From positions 1,107,151 through 1,171,150 of the forward strand of contig JAMPAJ010000001.1 of assembly GCA_023667265.1 (NCBI GenBank): DNA of 64,000 nucleotides, read 5' to 3'. This DNA is from Alistipes sp. (GTDB lineage: Bacteria > Bacillota > Clostridia > Oscillospirales > Ruminococcaceae). Made by a program: the position numbers and the translations under genes. Below are positions 9,315 through 18,128 of this stretch, in pieces (position 1 is the stretch's first letter; every line of letters begins with the position of its first letter). The notes below the pieces were generated by a model that was not told where the DNA came from, searched no databases, and saw only the letters and a program-made list of their open reading frames with translations.

Positions 9315-11701
9315 TGCAGCTGTATGATGAAACAAGTTGCTTTAACGAGATAACAGCTTATTTTAATTCGGATTTAAGCGGTTATCCGTTCATAGCAAAT
9401 ATAGATGATAATGCCGTTATGCAAGGTTTAATCTCAAGAATGCAGGCGGATAGCAGTAAATCAATAATCAGGGTGTCTGATTATTGCAAGGGCGATAGTC
9501 TGCCTAATGTATTCAGCTTCAAGATGGATGTAAAAAAGGTGCAATCCGGCATTGTACTTGGATATGTTCTAAATGATATGCTGTGTGGTGAACAGCAATT
9601 AAAGAAAACGCTATCTGAGCTATTGCAGTTATCCGTTGCAGGTCATGTGGTTGTTTTAATTTATGGCTGTGCAGGACTTTTGAAAAATGCAATCTATGCC
9701 GATGGAAACAGAGCTAATCGTAGAACAATCATACTCGAAAAAGAATCCTTTGTGTTACCATCGATTACTATGACAGCATTTGCAGACTCACAGCAGACTA
9801 ATATGCATAGAGATTTCTCCTCACTTTTGCAAGCTATGGAATCTCTGTCTTATGATGTGAATAGCTCCAATTTACTTGTACATACTGCAATTAAAGCAAA
9901 TGTTTACAAAAATTCTGTGCTGCAAATAGATACCATAGGTAGGATTTATGATATTCTGTGCAAAAACTATCCGGATATTAACGCTGGCACAGAAGAAAAA
10001 TGGGGTTCAGAAAAGCAATGGAAAATGCTTTATGACAAGATAAAAAAAGCAGGTTCTTTATCAAAATTAATTGATAAAGAATTCAGTAGTGTGTATAATC
10101 TTCATATGATGATAAGAAAAACATTTACTGATATAGGTTCAGACAGAGCGTGGCTGCTTTGGATTGGCATGAAGGTCTTTGGCACAAAAGAGAATAAATA
10201 CTTATCCGCAGTCGTAAAGAAAAGTGAATCAGTAGCTAATCTGGTGGAATTGATTTTTATGGATTTGTTGTGTTATCATCACACTGATGCAGATTTTGAG
10301 CAATTATATCAGGATAGAAAGCAGCTTATTGAAAGTCTTCCAAACAAGTATTTAGCACAGATTCAAAACTATTGTAATTTAGTAGGGCAATACGACAGAG
10401 ATGCCGTTTACTATCTAACGAACCTCAGTGATAAGGAGAAGCTAACATTCCTGTCTTATCTTGAAAAAAAAGATTATACTTATAGTGAAGAAGAAATCCG
10501 TGGCATTGTAAAATATGCCTTTCCTGAGATATACGAGTATCTGTCGGACTTTGAATTTACTGACAGAAATACGAAGAATCCTACAAATGATCCTGCACTG
10601 CTGTCTATGTTGACAACATATTTTCACGACTATAAGTTGCAAAAGGTTAAAAATCGCATTTTCCCAGAATTTATGAAAGTCGTAGAAAGCAATGCAGTAT
10701 CACGCCCGTTCATGAAACTTTTGCCACGAATTAGCGTAGTAAAAGATATTGACAAAACCAATACGCAGGTACATTTCTTTGATGCACTGGGGGTAGAGTA
10801 CCTCGCCTATATTATTAAAAAGTGTGAGACTTTGGATCTACAAGCAGTGGTTCATGTAGCTCATTGTGAATTACCTTCAATCACAAAAATGAATAAGGAT
10901 TTTACAAAATTCTTTCAACTCGAATTAGATGAGAATGGTGAGCCAATCATTCCCGGTACGAAAAAACTTGATAAGCTAAAACATCATGACACAAAGATCG
11001 ACTATCGGAAATGCAAAGAACCTATACACTTATTTTTTGAATTAAGCATTATAGACGAGGAACTGAATCAAATACAGGAAATGCTTGCAAATCATCGATT
11101 TGATAAAGTTTTAATCATATCTGACCATGGTGCAAGCAGGTTATCTGTAATTCACCAAACGGAATGTGATATGCTTAAATTGGAAAACAATGGCGAAGAA
11201 AGCGGCAGATGTTGTCAAGTTAAATCTGATCCGCATATTCCCGAAGCAACCTACGAAAACGGTTATGCTGTACTTGCTAATTATGATAGATTTCGTGGAA
11301 GTCGTCCTGCAAATGTAGAGGTTCATGGAGGTGCATCTCTTGAGGAAACTGTTGTGCCTATCATCGAAATCACTCAGAAACCCAAGAATCTTGATGTTCA
11401 TATCATTAATGCAGACAAGTCCATACTGTTTCATAATAAGGAAATTATTTCAATTATTGTATATTCTAACGTAATGATTCAAACACCTAAACTGATTGTT
11501 AAAGGTATATCAAACACTTCCTTCTCTTGCGACTGTGCTTGCTCCAGCTTTATAAACAATTCTCACTATAAGTTTAAAATACCTAAGATTAAAAGAAGTG
11601 GGAAATTTACAGCGGATCTTTATGATGGTGAAAAGCTCGTACAACAAGGAATGATTTTTGAAACCAAAAAGGCTGTTGGCACGTCAAGAGACTTGCTTTA
11701 A
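9314..11701 (+). CDS. pglZ: BREX alkaline-phosphatase-superfamily protein PglZ
   Basis: A 795-residue PglZ-domain protein. The metal-binding core of the alkaline phosphatase superfamily is visible: an Asp in FFDALGVEYL (D490), then IISDHGASRL (residues ~601-610), then VHGGASLEETVVPI near 680, which is the typical end of a PglZ domain. The N-terminal ~470 residues are a less conserved helical region. PglZ is the hallmark protein shared by all BREX types and is needed for phage exclusion and DNA marking; its substrate is unknown. Its start overlaps the brxC stop, with AAAGGAGAAG as RBS. It is followed after 12 bases by brxL. Confidence 0.9.
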   Translation: MQLYDETSCFNEITAYFNSDLSGYPFIANIDDNAVMQGLISRMQADSSKSIIRVSDYCKGDSLPNVFSFKMDVKKVQSGIVLGYVLNDMLCGEQQLKKTLSELLQLSVAGHVVVLIYGCAGLLKNAIYADGNRANRRTIILEKESFVLPSITMTAFADSQQTNMHRDFSSLLQAMESLSYDVNSSNLLVHTAIKANVYKNSVLQIDTIGRIYDILCKNYPDINAGTEEKWGSEKQWKMLYDKIKKAGSLSKLIDKEFSSVYNLHMMIRKTFTDIGSDRAWLLWIGMKVFGTKENKYLSAVVKKSESVANLVELIFMDLLCYHHTDADFEQLYQDRKQLIESLPNKYLAQIQNYCNLVGQYDRDAVYYLTNLSDKEKLTFLSYLEKKDYTYSEEEIRGIVKYAFPEIYEYLSDFEFTDRNTKNPTNDPALLSMLTTYFHDYKLQKVKNRIFPEFMKVVESNAVSRPFMKLLPRISVVKDIDKTNTQVHFFDALGVEYLAYIIKKCETLDLQAVVHVAHCELPSITKMNKDFTKFFQLELDENGEPIIPGTKKLDKLKHHDTKIDYRKCKEPIHLFFELSIIDEELNQIQEMLANHRFDKVLIISDHGASRLSVIHQTECDMLKLENNGEESGRCCQVKSDPHIPEATYENGYAVLANYDRFRGSRPANVEVHGGASLEETVVPIIEITQKPKNLDVHIINADKSILFHNKEIISIIVYSNVMIQTPKLIVKGISNTSFSCDCACSSFINNSHYKFKIPKIKRSGKFTADLYDGEKLVQQGMIFETKKAVGTSRDLL

Positions 11702-11713
11702 TAGGAGGTTTAT

Positions 11714-13183
11714 ATGACCAAAACATCATATCAAAATGAGGATTTTATCAATCGGCTTCGTGATGCGTTTGATGAAATGGTGTTGTTTAAGGATCTGAAA
11801 AAAAGTAATTTCATTTCGTCGTTTAAACTGCCATCATTCATGCGTGACTGGGTTATTAAACGCTTTCAAGACGACGATGGCGAGATTGATGCAGACGGAG
11901 CTACGGATTTTATCAGTGAGTTTATACCGAAGAAAGAAGATTGGAAAAGCATTCTAAATCGTGTGGTAAATGAGCATGAGACTGTAAAATTCTTAGGAAA
12001 AATTTCGGTAAATATAAATATAAAGAATCAGATCGTGTCATTTAGATTACCTGATTTTGGATTGGAATTTAAGGAAACTATCATTCCTAAAGATGTTTGG
12101 GACAAATGTTCAGATGAACTTTTAAAGTCTGAGGAAAACTGGGGGATTATAGAACTAGGTTACTATATTCCGGAAGATGAGAAAGAACCTTGCAAAATCG
12201 AACTTGTAAGCTATCATGATTTTTGTCCCTATGAAGTGTCTCTTGAAGATTATAAATCAGCTAATGAGGACTTTTCATTAACAGAGTGGGTTGATATTAT
12301 CCTTTCTGCTGTTGACTACAATCCTGAAGGTTATGAATCATTTGAGCAAAAACTAACTATGATACAACGGCTTCTGCCATTTGTTGAAAAAAGAGTCAAT
12401 CTTATGGAACTTGCACCTCCCGGAACGGGTAAATCGTACCTTTTTGGGCAGATTTCAAGGTATGGATGGTTGGTGTCTGGAAAAGTAACTCGCTCAAAGC
12501 TGATCTATGATTTAACAACCAAAAAAGAAGGTGTTGTTGCTTTCAGAGATTATGTTGCTTTAGATGAGATCCGAGAGGCTGAATACATGAAAGATGCTGA
12601 GATACAATCAGCACTTCAAGCAATTATGGAAAACGGAAAGTACCGTGCGCCTGATAATCATGAAGTGAATGTTGATGCCGGAATTATATTTCTCGGAAAT
12701 ATTACATCTGACAGACAAAATGAGTATGTGAATATGTGTGCTGAACTTCCTAAGCCGTTCCATCAGCCGCAGTTTCTTGATAGAATACATGGTTTTATCA
12801 AAGGTTGGGATCTTCCACGAATGAAAGACGATATGAAGGCTTGCGGTTGGGCATTAAATTCAGAATATTTTGCAACCATCATGCATGAACTGCGCGAAGA
12901 TGCTTCATATAGAGTTATCGTAGACAAGTTGGTAAAAATGCCGCCTGCTTCTGACACAAGAGACACAGATGCTATCAAGAAGATCTGTACTGCTTTTCTT
13001 AAGTTATTGTTTCCAAGAGTAAGAAAGCCTTCCGATATAAGCAGGGATGATTTTTGGAATTATTGTTTGAAACCCGCTATGGATATGAGAGCAATTATCA
13101 GAATGCAGATGGGTCATGCTGATGAGAAAGAGCAAGGAAAAACAGTACCGGATTTTGATATAGAGGAACTTGATGAAACATGA
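11714..13183 (+). CDS. brxL: BREX AAA+ protein BrxL, short form without visible Lon protease domain
   Basis: Residues 234-241 form a Walker A (APPGTGKS), followed by LFGQISRYGWLVSGKVTR and a Walker B-type VVAFRDYVALDEI at ~274-286. This block is characteristic of BrxL, the BREX Lon-like protein. At 489 residues it ends soon after the AAA+ core with an acidic tail. Type 1 BrxL proteins are about 680 residues and carry a C-terminal Lon-like protease domain with a Ser/Lys pair, which I cannot find here. Short forms may be normal for type 4. BrxL is thought to act as a DNA-binding ring motor in phage exclusion. RBS AGGAGG; the stop overlaps the next gene as ATGA. Confidence 0.85.
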   Translation: MTKTSYQNEDFINRLRDAFDEMVLFKDLKKSNFISSFKLPSFMRDWVIKRFQDDDGEIDADGATDFISEFIPKKEDWKSILNRVVNEHETVKFLGKISVNINIKNQIVSFRLPDFGLEFKETIIPKDVWDKCSDELLKSEENWGIIELGYYIPEDEKEPCKIELVSYHDFCPYEVSLEDYKSANEDFSLTEWVDIILSAVDYNPEGYESFEQKLTMIQRLLPFVEKRVNLMELAPPGTGKSYLFGQISRYGWLVSGKVTRSKLIYDLTTKKEGVVAFRDYVALDEIREAEYMKDAEIQSALQAIMENGKYRAPDNHEVNVDAGIIFLGNITSDRQNEYVNMCAELPKPFHQPQFLDRIHGFIKGWDLPRMKDDMKACGWALNSEYFATIMHELREDASYRVIVDKLVKMPPASDTRDTDAIKKICTAFLKLLFPRVRKPSDISRDDFWNYCLKPAMDMRAIIRMQMGHADEKEQGKTVPDFDIEELDET

Positions 13184-13389
13184 AGAAATATATAAAGAAA
13201 AAATGTATTTCCTGTGGCAAAAATGGATTATCAAAAGATGAGATTGGTATCAATCTTAAATTGATAGGAGAGGATATAACAAATTTTTACTGTCTTGAAT
13301 GTCTTGCAGATGTTTTGGAAGTCTCCTCTCAGGATATTTTAGACAAAATAGAAGAATTTAAAGATGAAGGCTGCACACTCTTTTCTTGA
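13180..13389 (+). CDS. Small four-cysteine (zinc-ribbon-like) protein, 69 aa
   Basis: The start codon overlaps the brxL stop (ATGA), so it is translated with the BREX genes. It begins MKKYIKKKCISCGKNGL and has a second pair CLECL about 27 residues later, giving CxxC...CxxC, a typical zinc or iron-sulfur site. The C-terminus ends in EGCTLF with a fifth cysteine. There is no signal peptide or membrane segment. Placement between brxL and a cysteine desulfurase suggests a sulfur-carrier, redox or regulatory accessory role, but that is inference. Similar small cysteine-rich proteins occur elsewhere in Firmicutes, so it need not be BREX-specific. Confidence 0.8.
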   Translation: MKKYIKKKCISCGKNGLSKDEIGINLKLIGEDITNFYCLECLADVLEVSSQDILDKIEEFKDEGCTLFS

Positions 13390-13398
13390 GGTATGAAA

Positions 13399-14532
13399 AT
13401 GAAAATATACGCTGATAATGCGGCAACAACAAAATTGGATACAGATGCATTTGAAGCAATGAAGCCATATCTCATTGATGATTATGCAAATCCCTCCGGT
13501 GCTTACAGTTTCTCAAAAAAAGCAAAACGTGCCTTGAAAGAAGCACGTAGAACGATTGCAGAATGTATTAACGCTGAACCTGAACAAATCATTTTTACTT
13601 CAGGTGGTACAGAAAGCAATAATCATGCGATTAAACATTTTACAATAGCAAGCGATATTTGCCATGTTGTAACTTCAGCGATTGAACATCATTCTGTATT
13701 GTATGCTTGTGAGAATAGTGGATTTGAGAAGTTCATTGTTCCTGTTGATCAGTATGGAATAGTAGCTGCTGATGAATTGGAGAAGATCCTCGGAAGAGAA
13801 CGCTCGGTTATTACATCTTGGGATAGTACGCTTGTCACGATCATGACTGCAAACAATGAGATAGGATCGATTCAATCTGTCAGTGAGTTATCAAAAATTG
13901 CACACCGCCATGGAGCGATTTTTCATACTGATGCAGTCCAGGCGGTCGGGCATATCCCAATTGATGTAAAAGCTATGGGGATTGATATGCTATCAGCATC
14001 GGCTCATAAGTTTAACGGTCCGAAAGGCATCGGATTTTTGTACAGCAAAAATGCCTTATTGCAGCCTTATCACTATGGAGGTTCGCAGGAATTTGGCATG
14101 AGAGCAGGCACAGAAAATGTTCCTGCAATTGTTGGAATGGCGATTGCCTTAAAGAAAAATACTGAGAAAATTAAGGAGAATACAGAGTATCTCCATTATT
14201 TGACAGAAATTTTCTTAACTGCTTTAAGGACTGAAAATATTGATTTTATACTAAACGGTCATCCGACAGAGCGACTTCCGGGCAATATCAACATTTCATT
14301 GAAAGGAAAATCTGGTGAGGGACTCATGCATATGCTTGACTTGAAAGGAATTTGTGTTTCTACCGGTTCAGCTTGTGATAGCGTAAATCAGCAAGTTTCT
14401 CATGTTATTAAGGTAATTGATGTCCCCTCTGATTATCGTGAAGGTACTATAAGAATAACACTTGGTAAAGATAATACTGAACAAGATGTTATTGATATTT
14501 CAAACGCCTTAATCAAGATGATTAGAATATAA
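13399..14532 (+). CDS. Cysteine desulfurase (NifS/IscS/DndA type)
   Basis: A PLP-dependent enzyme that takes sulfur from L-cysteine, forming alanine and an enzyme persulfide. The N-terminus YADNAATTKLD, TSGGTESNN (PLP phosphate site), the PLP lysine in SASAHKFNGPKG (K204 in this numbering) and the persulfide cysteine in CVSTGSACDS (C326) are all intact. At ~377 residues it is full length. I start at ATG 13399, which sits 7 bases after GAGGT; the ATG at 13393 is too close to that RBS. It is the last gene of the BREX-like run. DndA-type desulfurases feed sulfur to DNA phosphorothioation machinery, so supplying BrxP is the likely job. A housekeeping iron-sulfur role is less likely given the context. 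Confidence 0.9.
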   Translation: MKIYADNAATTKLDTDAFEAMKPYLIDDYANPSGAYSFSKKAKRALKEARRTIAECINAEPEQIIFTSGGTESNNHAIKHFTIASDICHVVTSAIEHHSVLYACENSGFEKFIVPVDQYGIVAADELEKILGRERSVITSWDSTLVTIMTANNEIGSIQSVSELSKIAHRHGAIFHTDAVQAVGHIPIDVKAMGIDMLSASAHKFNGPKGIGFLYSKNALLQPYHYGGSQEFGMRAGTENVPAIVGMAIALKKNTEKIKENTEYLHYLTEIFLTALRTENIDFILNGHPTERLPGNINISLKGKSGEGLMHMLDLKGICVSTGSACDSVNQQVSHVIKVIDVPSDYREGTIRITLGKDNTEQDVIDISNALIKMIRI

Positions 14533-14739
14533 GCAGCTATTGGCGAAAGAATATGCCACGAATGTGGAAGAAAAATGAAATAGCAATTTTTAGGCTTAAA
14601 ACACTGCAAATGTGGTATCAGTTGGCTGAAAAATGTCGGTTATTTTGAAAGAACACCTGATATGATATTTTACCTGAACCGAGTTAAAGTCGGTAAGAAA
14701 GTTAAACAAATGCCGACTATAAAGTACCGTGATGAATAG
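14533..14739 (+). pseudogene. Zinc-ribbon ORF broken by an in-frame stop
   Basis: This lies directly after the desulfurase stop and in the same frame. It reads ERICHECGRKMK, then TAG at 14581, then KHCKCGISWLKNVGYFERTP and on to a TAG at 14737. The paired CxxC and CxC motifs and the ordered sequence after the stop look like a small zinc-ribbon protein whose reading frame has one nonsense codon and no start of its own. It marks the decaying right edge of the island. Recoding or a sequencing error at 14581 are alternatives. Confidence 0.5.
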
Positions 14740-14787
14740 CAAAAATGAGGCTGTTGCACCGTAAGTGCCAACGAGTCCAGTGGGTAT

Positions 14788-14815
14788 AAAAAAGAGCCGA
14801 GATTAACTTCGGCTC
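14788..14815 (-). terminator. Rho-independent terminator, minus strand
   Basis: GAGCCGA (14794-14800) pairs with TCGGCTC (14809-14815) across an 8-base loop. Read on the minus strand the stem is followed by six Ts (14793-14788). It lies downstream of the IS66-like relic. Confidence 0.75.
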
Positions 14816-14899
14816 AAATGCTGTAAGCTATTCGGTTCACTACAATGAATTACTGTGAAATGCTGTCAGTTACTACGTACTACTGTGAATGAGAAGCTG

Positions 14900-15007
14900 T
14901 CACTTAACCTCAGCCTCTTTTTCAACGATCTGATTATACGTTCTGTGGCAGGTCTCAGGCAGCATGGCACTCCACGGCATGATGCTGTCGAGCTGTTTTT
15001 CTGAGGG
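14900..15007 (-). pseudogene. C-terminal fragment of an IS66-type transposase
   Basis: The minus-strand frame ending at 14900 contains LDSIMPWSAMLPETCH about 20 residues from its stop. The pattern L-x-x-(L/M)-P-W-S-x-x-L-P-x-x-C is the familiar end of IS66 family transposases. Only this tail remains; upstream sequence in the same frame shows no further transposase motifs and the rest of the ~500-residue protein is absent. It sits between the defence island and rlmD and points to past insertion-sequence activity at the island border. Confidence 0.45.
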
Positions 15008-15269
15008 TGTTTTACCCCATGATGGGAAAACCGTCATTGAGTCCTGTGATATTTTTATGAATTTTTCGGATTTCTTCCCAAGAACACCCCGACTTCTTTC
15101 CGAAAACACAAAAATCAAGCTTTTTCCTCTCGACCTGTTTCCTTTTACGAGATAGGCTCGAATGCTCTGTCAAAATCAGGTCTGAGTGTATCCCCGAGAC
15201 ACACCGGATTTGTTTCCGTGAACAGTGAAATATCCGTATTTACATCTGCCAATAAAACTACATAACAGA

Positions 15270-15295
15270 AAAAGTGCCGTAAATTCGGCACTTTT
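15270..15295 (-). terminator. Terminator of the rlmD end of the minus-strand operon
   Basis: AAAAGTGCCG (15270-15279) and CGGCACTTTT (15286-15295) form a perfect 10-bp stem with a 6-base loop 11 bases past the rlmD stop. The A/T ends allow termination in either direction. Confidence 0.85.
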
Positions 15296-15305
15296 CTTGT
15301 TATCT

Positions 15306-16670
15306 CTATTTCTCCCTCGACATCAAAACCACGCACTCAACGTGCCTCGTTCCCGGAAAGAAATCCGCACCGCAGACCTTATCCACGGAGAACCCGTTTT
15401 TGTAGAGGAATAAAGCATCACGGGCAGCAGTGGAGGGATTACAGGAAATCATGATAATTTTCCTTGGAGACGAGGAAATAATATTATTGAGGGTTTCTTC
15501 GGAGCATCCTTTTCTTGGCGGATCAACAACAATAATGTCAGGGGAAATATTCAGTATTCCGAAAACCTCCCCAGCGTCTCCGCAATAAAAATCAGCATTG
15601 AAAATACCATTTCTTTCGGCATTTTTTCTGGCGTTCTCCACCGCATCGGGAACGACCTCAATTCCCACAAGCCGCTTTACCCTATGAGCCATAGAAAGAC
15701 CTATAGTGCCAGCGCCGCAGTACAGATCTGCAAGAACATCATCAGGCTCAGGGTCAGCGTATTCCAGAGCCTTGCGGTACATTCTTTCTGCCTGCGGAGT
15801 ATTTATTTGATAGAATGAAAGCGGCGAGATCTCGATTTCGTTGCCGCACATTATATCAGTAATAGTATCGCTACCGAAAAAAGTCAGGCATTCATCTCCC
15901 AATATCACATTAGTATTCTTTGAGTTAACATTAACTACAATGCTCTTGATCTCCTTGAATCTATCGCTGAGGCTTCTCATAATGTTTCTCAGACTCGGCA
16001 TATTTGCACTGTCTTTTGATGAGACAACAAAGCAGACCATTACCTCTCCGGTATGATGACCCTGCCTGATATAAACATGGCGAAGCAATCCCCTGCCCGT
16101 TTTTTCGTCATAAACCGAAACTGCATTCATTTGAGCATGATGAGAGATAAATTTAATAATATCGTCAAACAGCCCGGGCTGGAGCATACATCCGTCGACC
16201 GGAACAACTCTGTGACTTCTCGGCGCATAAAATCCAAAAACCTTTTTTCCGTCTATTTCTGCAGCAGGAAGCTGAACCTTATTTCTGTACCTGTCAGGCG
16301 TCTCCGCCCCCATAAACTCTCCGAACTCGGGAGCAAGTCCTCCTATTCTTATGAAGGCATCTTTAACAATATCATTTTTTGCCCGACATTCCGCCTCATA
16401 ACTGATATGCCTGAAAACGCAGCCGCCGCATTTTTTATGGATCCCGCAGCCGCTCTCCCTATCCGCGCATCTATCGGAGGATGGTTTCAATATTTCATCC
16501 ACTATTCCGAAAGCATACCGCGACAAAACCTTTACAATTTTCACACGTATAATATCACCAACAGCAGTTCCGGGAACAAAGACAGCCATGTCATTCACAC
16601 GACATACACCGCTGCCTTCGGAGGTCAGCCCTGTTATTTCAGCGTCATAGACTTTATTTTTTTCAAGCAT
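15306..16670 (-). CDS. rlmD: 23S rRNA (uracil-C5)-methyltransferase RlmD family
   Basis: A 454-residue SAM-dependent m5U methyltransferase of the RumA/TrmA family. It has an N-terminal TRAM domain (MLEKNKVYDAEITGLTSEGS), an iron-sulfur cysteine cluster CADRESGCGIHKKCGGC near residues 67-85, the SAM site DLYCGAGTIG, and the catalytic pair DPPRKGC and SCNP in the C-terminal half. It ends HVECVVLMSR, as is typical. The gene overlaps hemZ by 37 bases and both are likely cotranscribed. The exact target uridine (1939 or 747) cannot be told from sequence, since Firmicutes homologues can modify either or both. Confidence 0.88.
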   Translation of the reverse strand: MLEKNKVYDAEITGLTSEGSGVCRVNDMAVFVPGTAVGDIIRVKIVKVLSRYAFGIVDEILKPSSDRCADRESGCGIHKKCGGCVFRHISYEAECRAKNDIVKDAFIRIGGLAPEFGEFMGAETPDRYRNKVQLPAAEIDGKKVFGFYAPRSHRVVPVDGCMLQPGLFDDIIKFISHHAQMNAVSVYDEKTGRGLLRHVYIRQGHHTGEVMVCFVVSSKDSANMPSLRNIMRSLSDRFKEIKSIVVNVNSKNTNVILGDECLTFFGSDTITDIMCGNEIEISPLSFYQINTPQAERMYRKALEYADPEPDDVLADLYCGAGTIGLSMAHRVKRLVGIEVVPDAVENARKNAERNGIFNADFYCGDAGEVFGILNISPDIIVVDPPRKGCSEETLNNIISSSPRKIIMISCNPSTAARDALFLYKNGFSVDKVCGADFFPGTRHVECVVLMSREK

Positions 16671-18127
16671 TCCGTAACCTCTCCCTTCTTATCCATAAGC
16701 TGATCAAAACGATTTATATACTCGTACGGATACTTATAGTTATGTATTCTGGTAATAAGCCCATCCGGGTAGACGAGTTTGGTAGAAGCAGCGCAGCCTG
16801 CTCCGAGGATAGTCTGAGTCTCGTCCATAATAAAGATATTGTACTGGCTCTCATATCCTTTTTTTGCATATCCGACATTTTCCAGATTATCCACGGTGTT
16901 CTTCTGCCTGTACATATAATAGGGCATATATCCCAGGGACATAAGCTTTTCTATGCTGTAGTCCACCATTTCCGCCGCAGGATTATCCATATTGATATTT
17001 CCGTCTCTGAAAAGCTCCGCGGAACGTTTGACCGTCAGCGTATGAACAGTAATGCTCTCCGGTGACAGCCCACAAATGCGGTCGAGAGTATTTTTAAAGC
17101 TCTCCGCGGACTCTGTCGGCAGCCCGGCGATCAAGTCCGTATTTATATTGCAGAATCCGATTTTCCGTGCCAGCTCAAATGCCCGTATCGCATCCTCGCC
17201 GCTGTGCTTTCTGCCGATAACACGCAGCACATCGTCGTTCAGCGTCTGTGGATTTACAGAGATCCTGTCTGCGCCCATTTCCTTTATAACGCGGAGCTTA
17301 TCCTCAGTTATGGTATCAGGCCTGCCAGCCTCAACGCTGTACTCGCGTATTTTCGTCAGGTCGAAATTGTCTGCAACAGCCTCCATGATTTTTCTCAGCT
17401 CTTCTGCCGAAACGGAAGTCGGAGTTCCGCCGCCGAAGTATACCGTGTCGATCTTTGTATCTGTTTCACGGACGATCCTGCCCAGTATTTCCAGCTCGCG
17501 GCAAAGCGCATCCACATATTCCGGTATCAGCTTCTTAGCCGAAGCTATACTGTGAGACACAAATGAACAATAGCTGCATCTTGTGGGACAAAACGGTATC
17601 GAAACATAAAGACTTGCTGCCGACCTGTCAATGCTTTCCAGTATAGGAAGCTGATTCACCGCAGTCTCATAGGCAAGCTTCAGCTTTTTTTGAGATATCT
17701 GATATTTCTCCGTAAGCCGTTTCTCGATTTCTTCCCGGCTAAGACCCTGTTCGATCAGTTCCGTCACCTTTTTGACCGGACGTATTCCCGTCATAAGACC
17801 CCATGGCGGAACAATGCCTGTTTTGCTGCTGAGTATTCCATATATAAGCCGACAAAGCTCAAATTCCACCGTTTTATCCGCACAATCCAATGGCAGCCTG
17901 CGCTCCGTTGATTCTGCCTCTTCAGCCCTCAGCTTTACCTCGGCGGAAAGAACTGTCTCCTCTCCCCTGCTGACCCTGGCAATAATAAAGCTTTCTCCCT
18001 TAGCATCCTCTGCATTATCGGAAAAAATAAACCGCTCCGTATGGAAAAACAGCTTGCATATCGACTCTATCTCATACTTAAAAGAATTGCCGATCAGCAC
18101 GATCGGCATTTTATTACTATTATTCAT
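16634..18127 (-). CDS. hemZ: Radical SAM coproporphyrinogen III oxidase-like protein HemZ
   Basis: A 497-residue radical SAM enzyme. The cluster motif CPTRCSYC is near residue 185, followed by VYFGGGTPT and the Rossmann-like repeats of HemN/HemZ proteins. The ~170-residue N-terminal extension containing PWGLMTGIRPVKK distinguishes HemZ from HemN and HemW. It is expected to act on coproporphyrinogen-type tetrapyrroles without oxygen, but no other haem genes are in view and its real substrate in Clostridia is uncertain. RBS AAGGA lies 7 bases before the ATG. It follows the metallo-hydrolase gene by one base and overlaps rlmD. Confidence 0.85.
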   Translation of the reverse strand: MNNSNKMPIVLIGNSFKYEIESICKLFFHTERFIFSDNAEDAKGESFIIARVSRGEETVLSAEVKLRAEEAESTERRLPLDCADKTVEFELCRLIYGILSSKTGIVPPWGLMTGIRPVKKVTELIEQGLSREEIEKRLTEKYQISQKKLKLAYETAVNQLPILESIDRSAASLYVSIPFCPTRCSYCSFVSHSIASAKKLIPEYVDALCRELEILGRIVRETDTKIDTVYFGGGTPTSVSAEELRKIMEAVADNFDLTKIREYSVEAGRPDTITEDKLRVIKEMGADRISVNPQTLNDDVLRVIGRKHSGEDAIRAFELARKIGFCNINTDLIAGLPTESAESFKNTLDRICGLSPESITVHTLTVKRSAELFRDGNINMDNPAAEMVDYSIEKLMSLGYMPYYMYRQKNTVDNLENVGYAKKGYESQYNIFIMDETQTILGAGCAASTKLVYPDGLITRIHNYKYPYEYINRFDQLMDKKGEVTECLKKIKSMTLK

Positions 18128-18128
18128 T

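Noticed and set aside
2768..14532. Calling the island a Dnd system
   Set aside because: There is no DndB, DndD or DndE, and PglZ, BrxC and BrxL define it as BREX-like.
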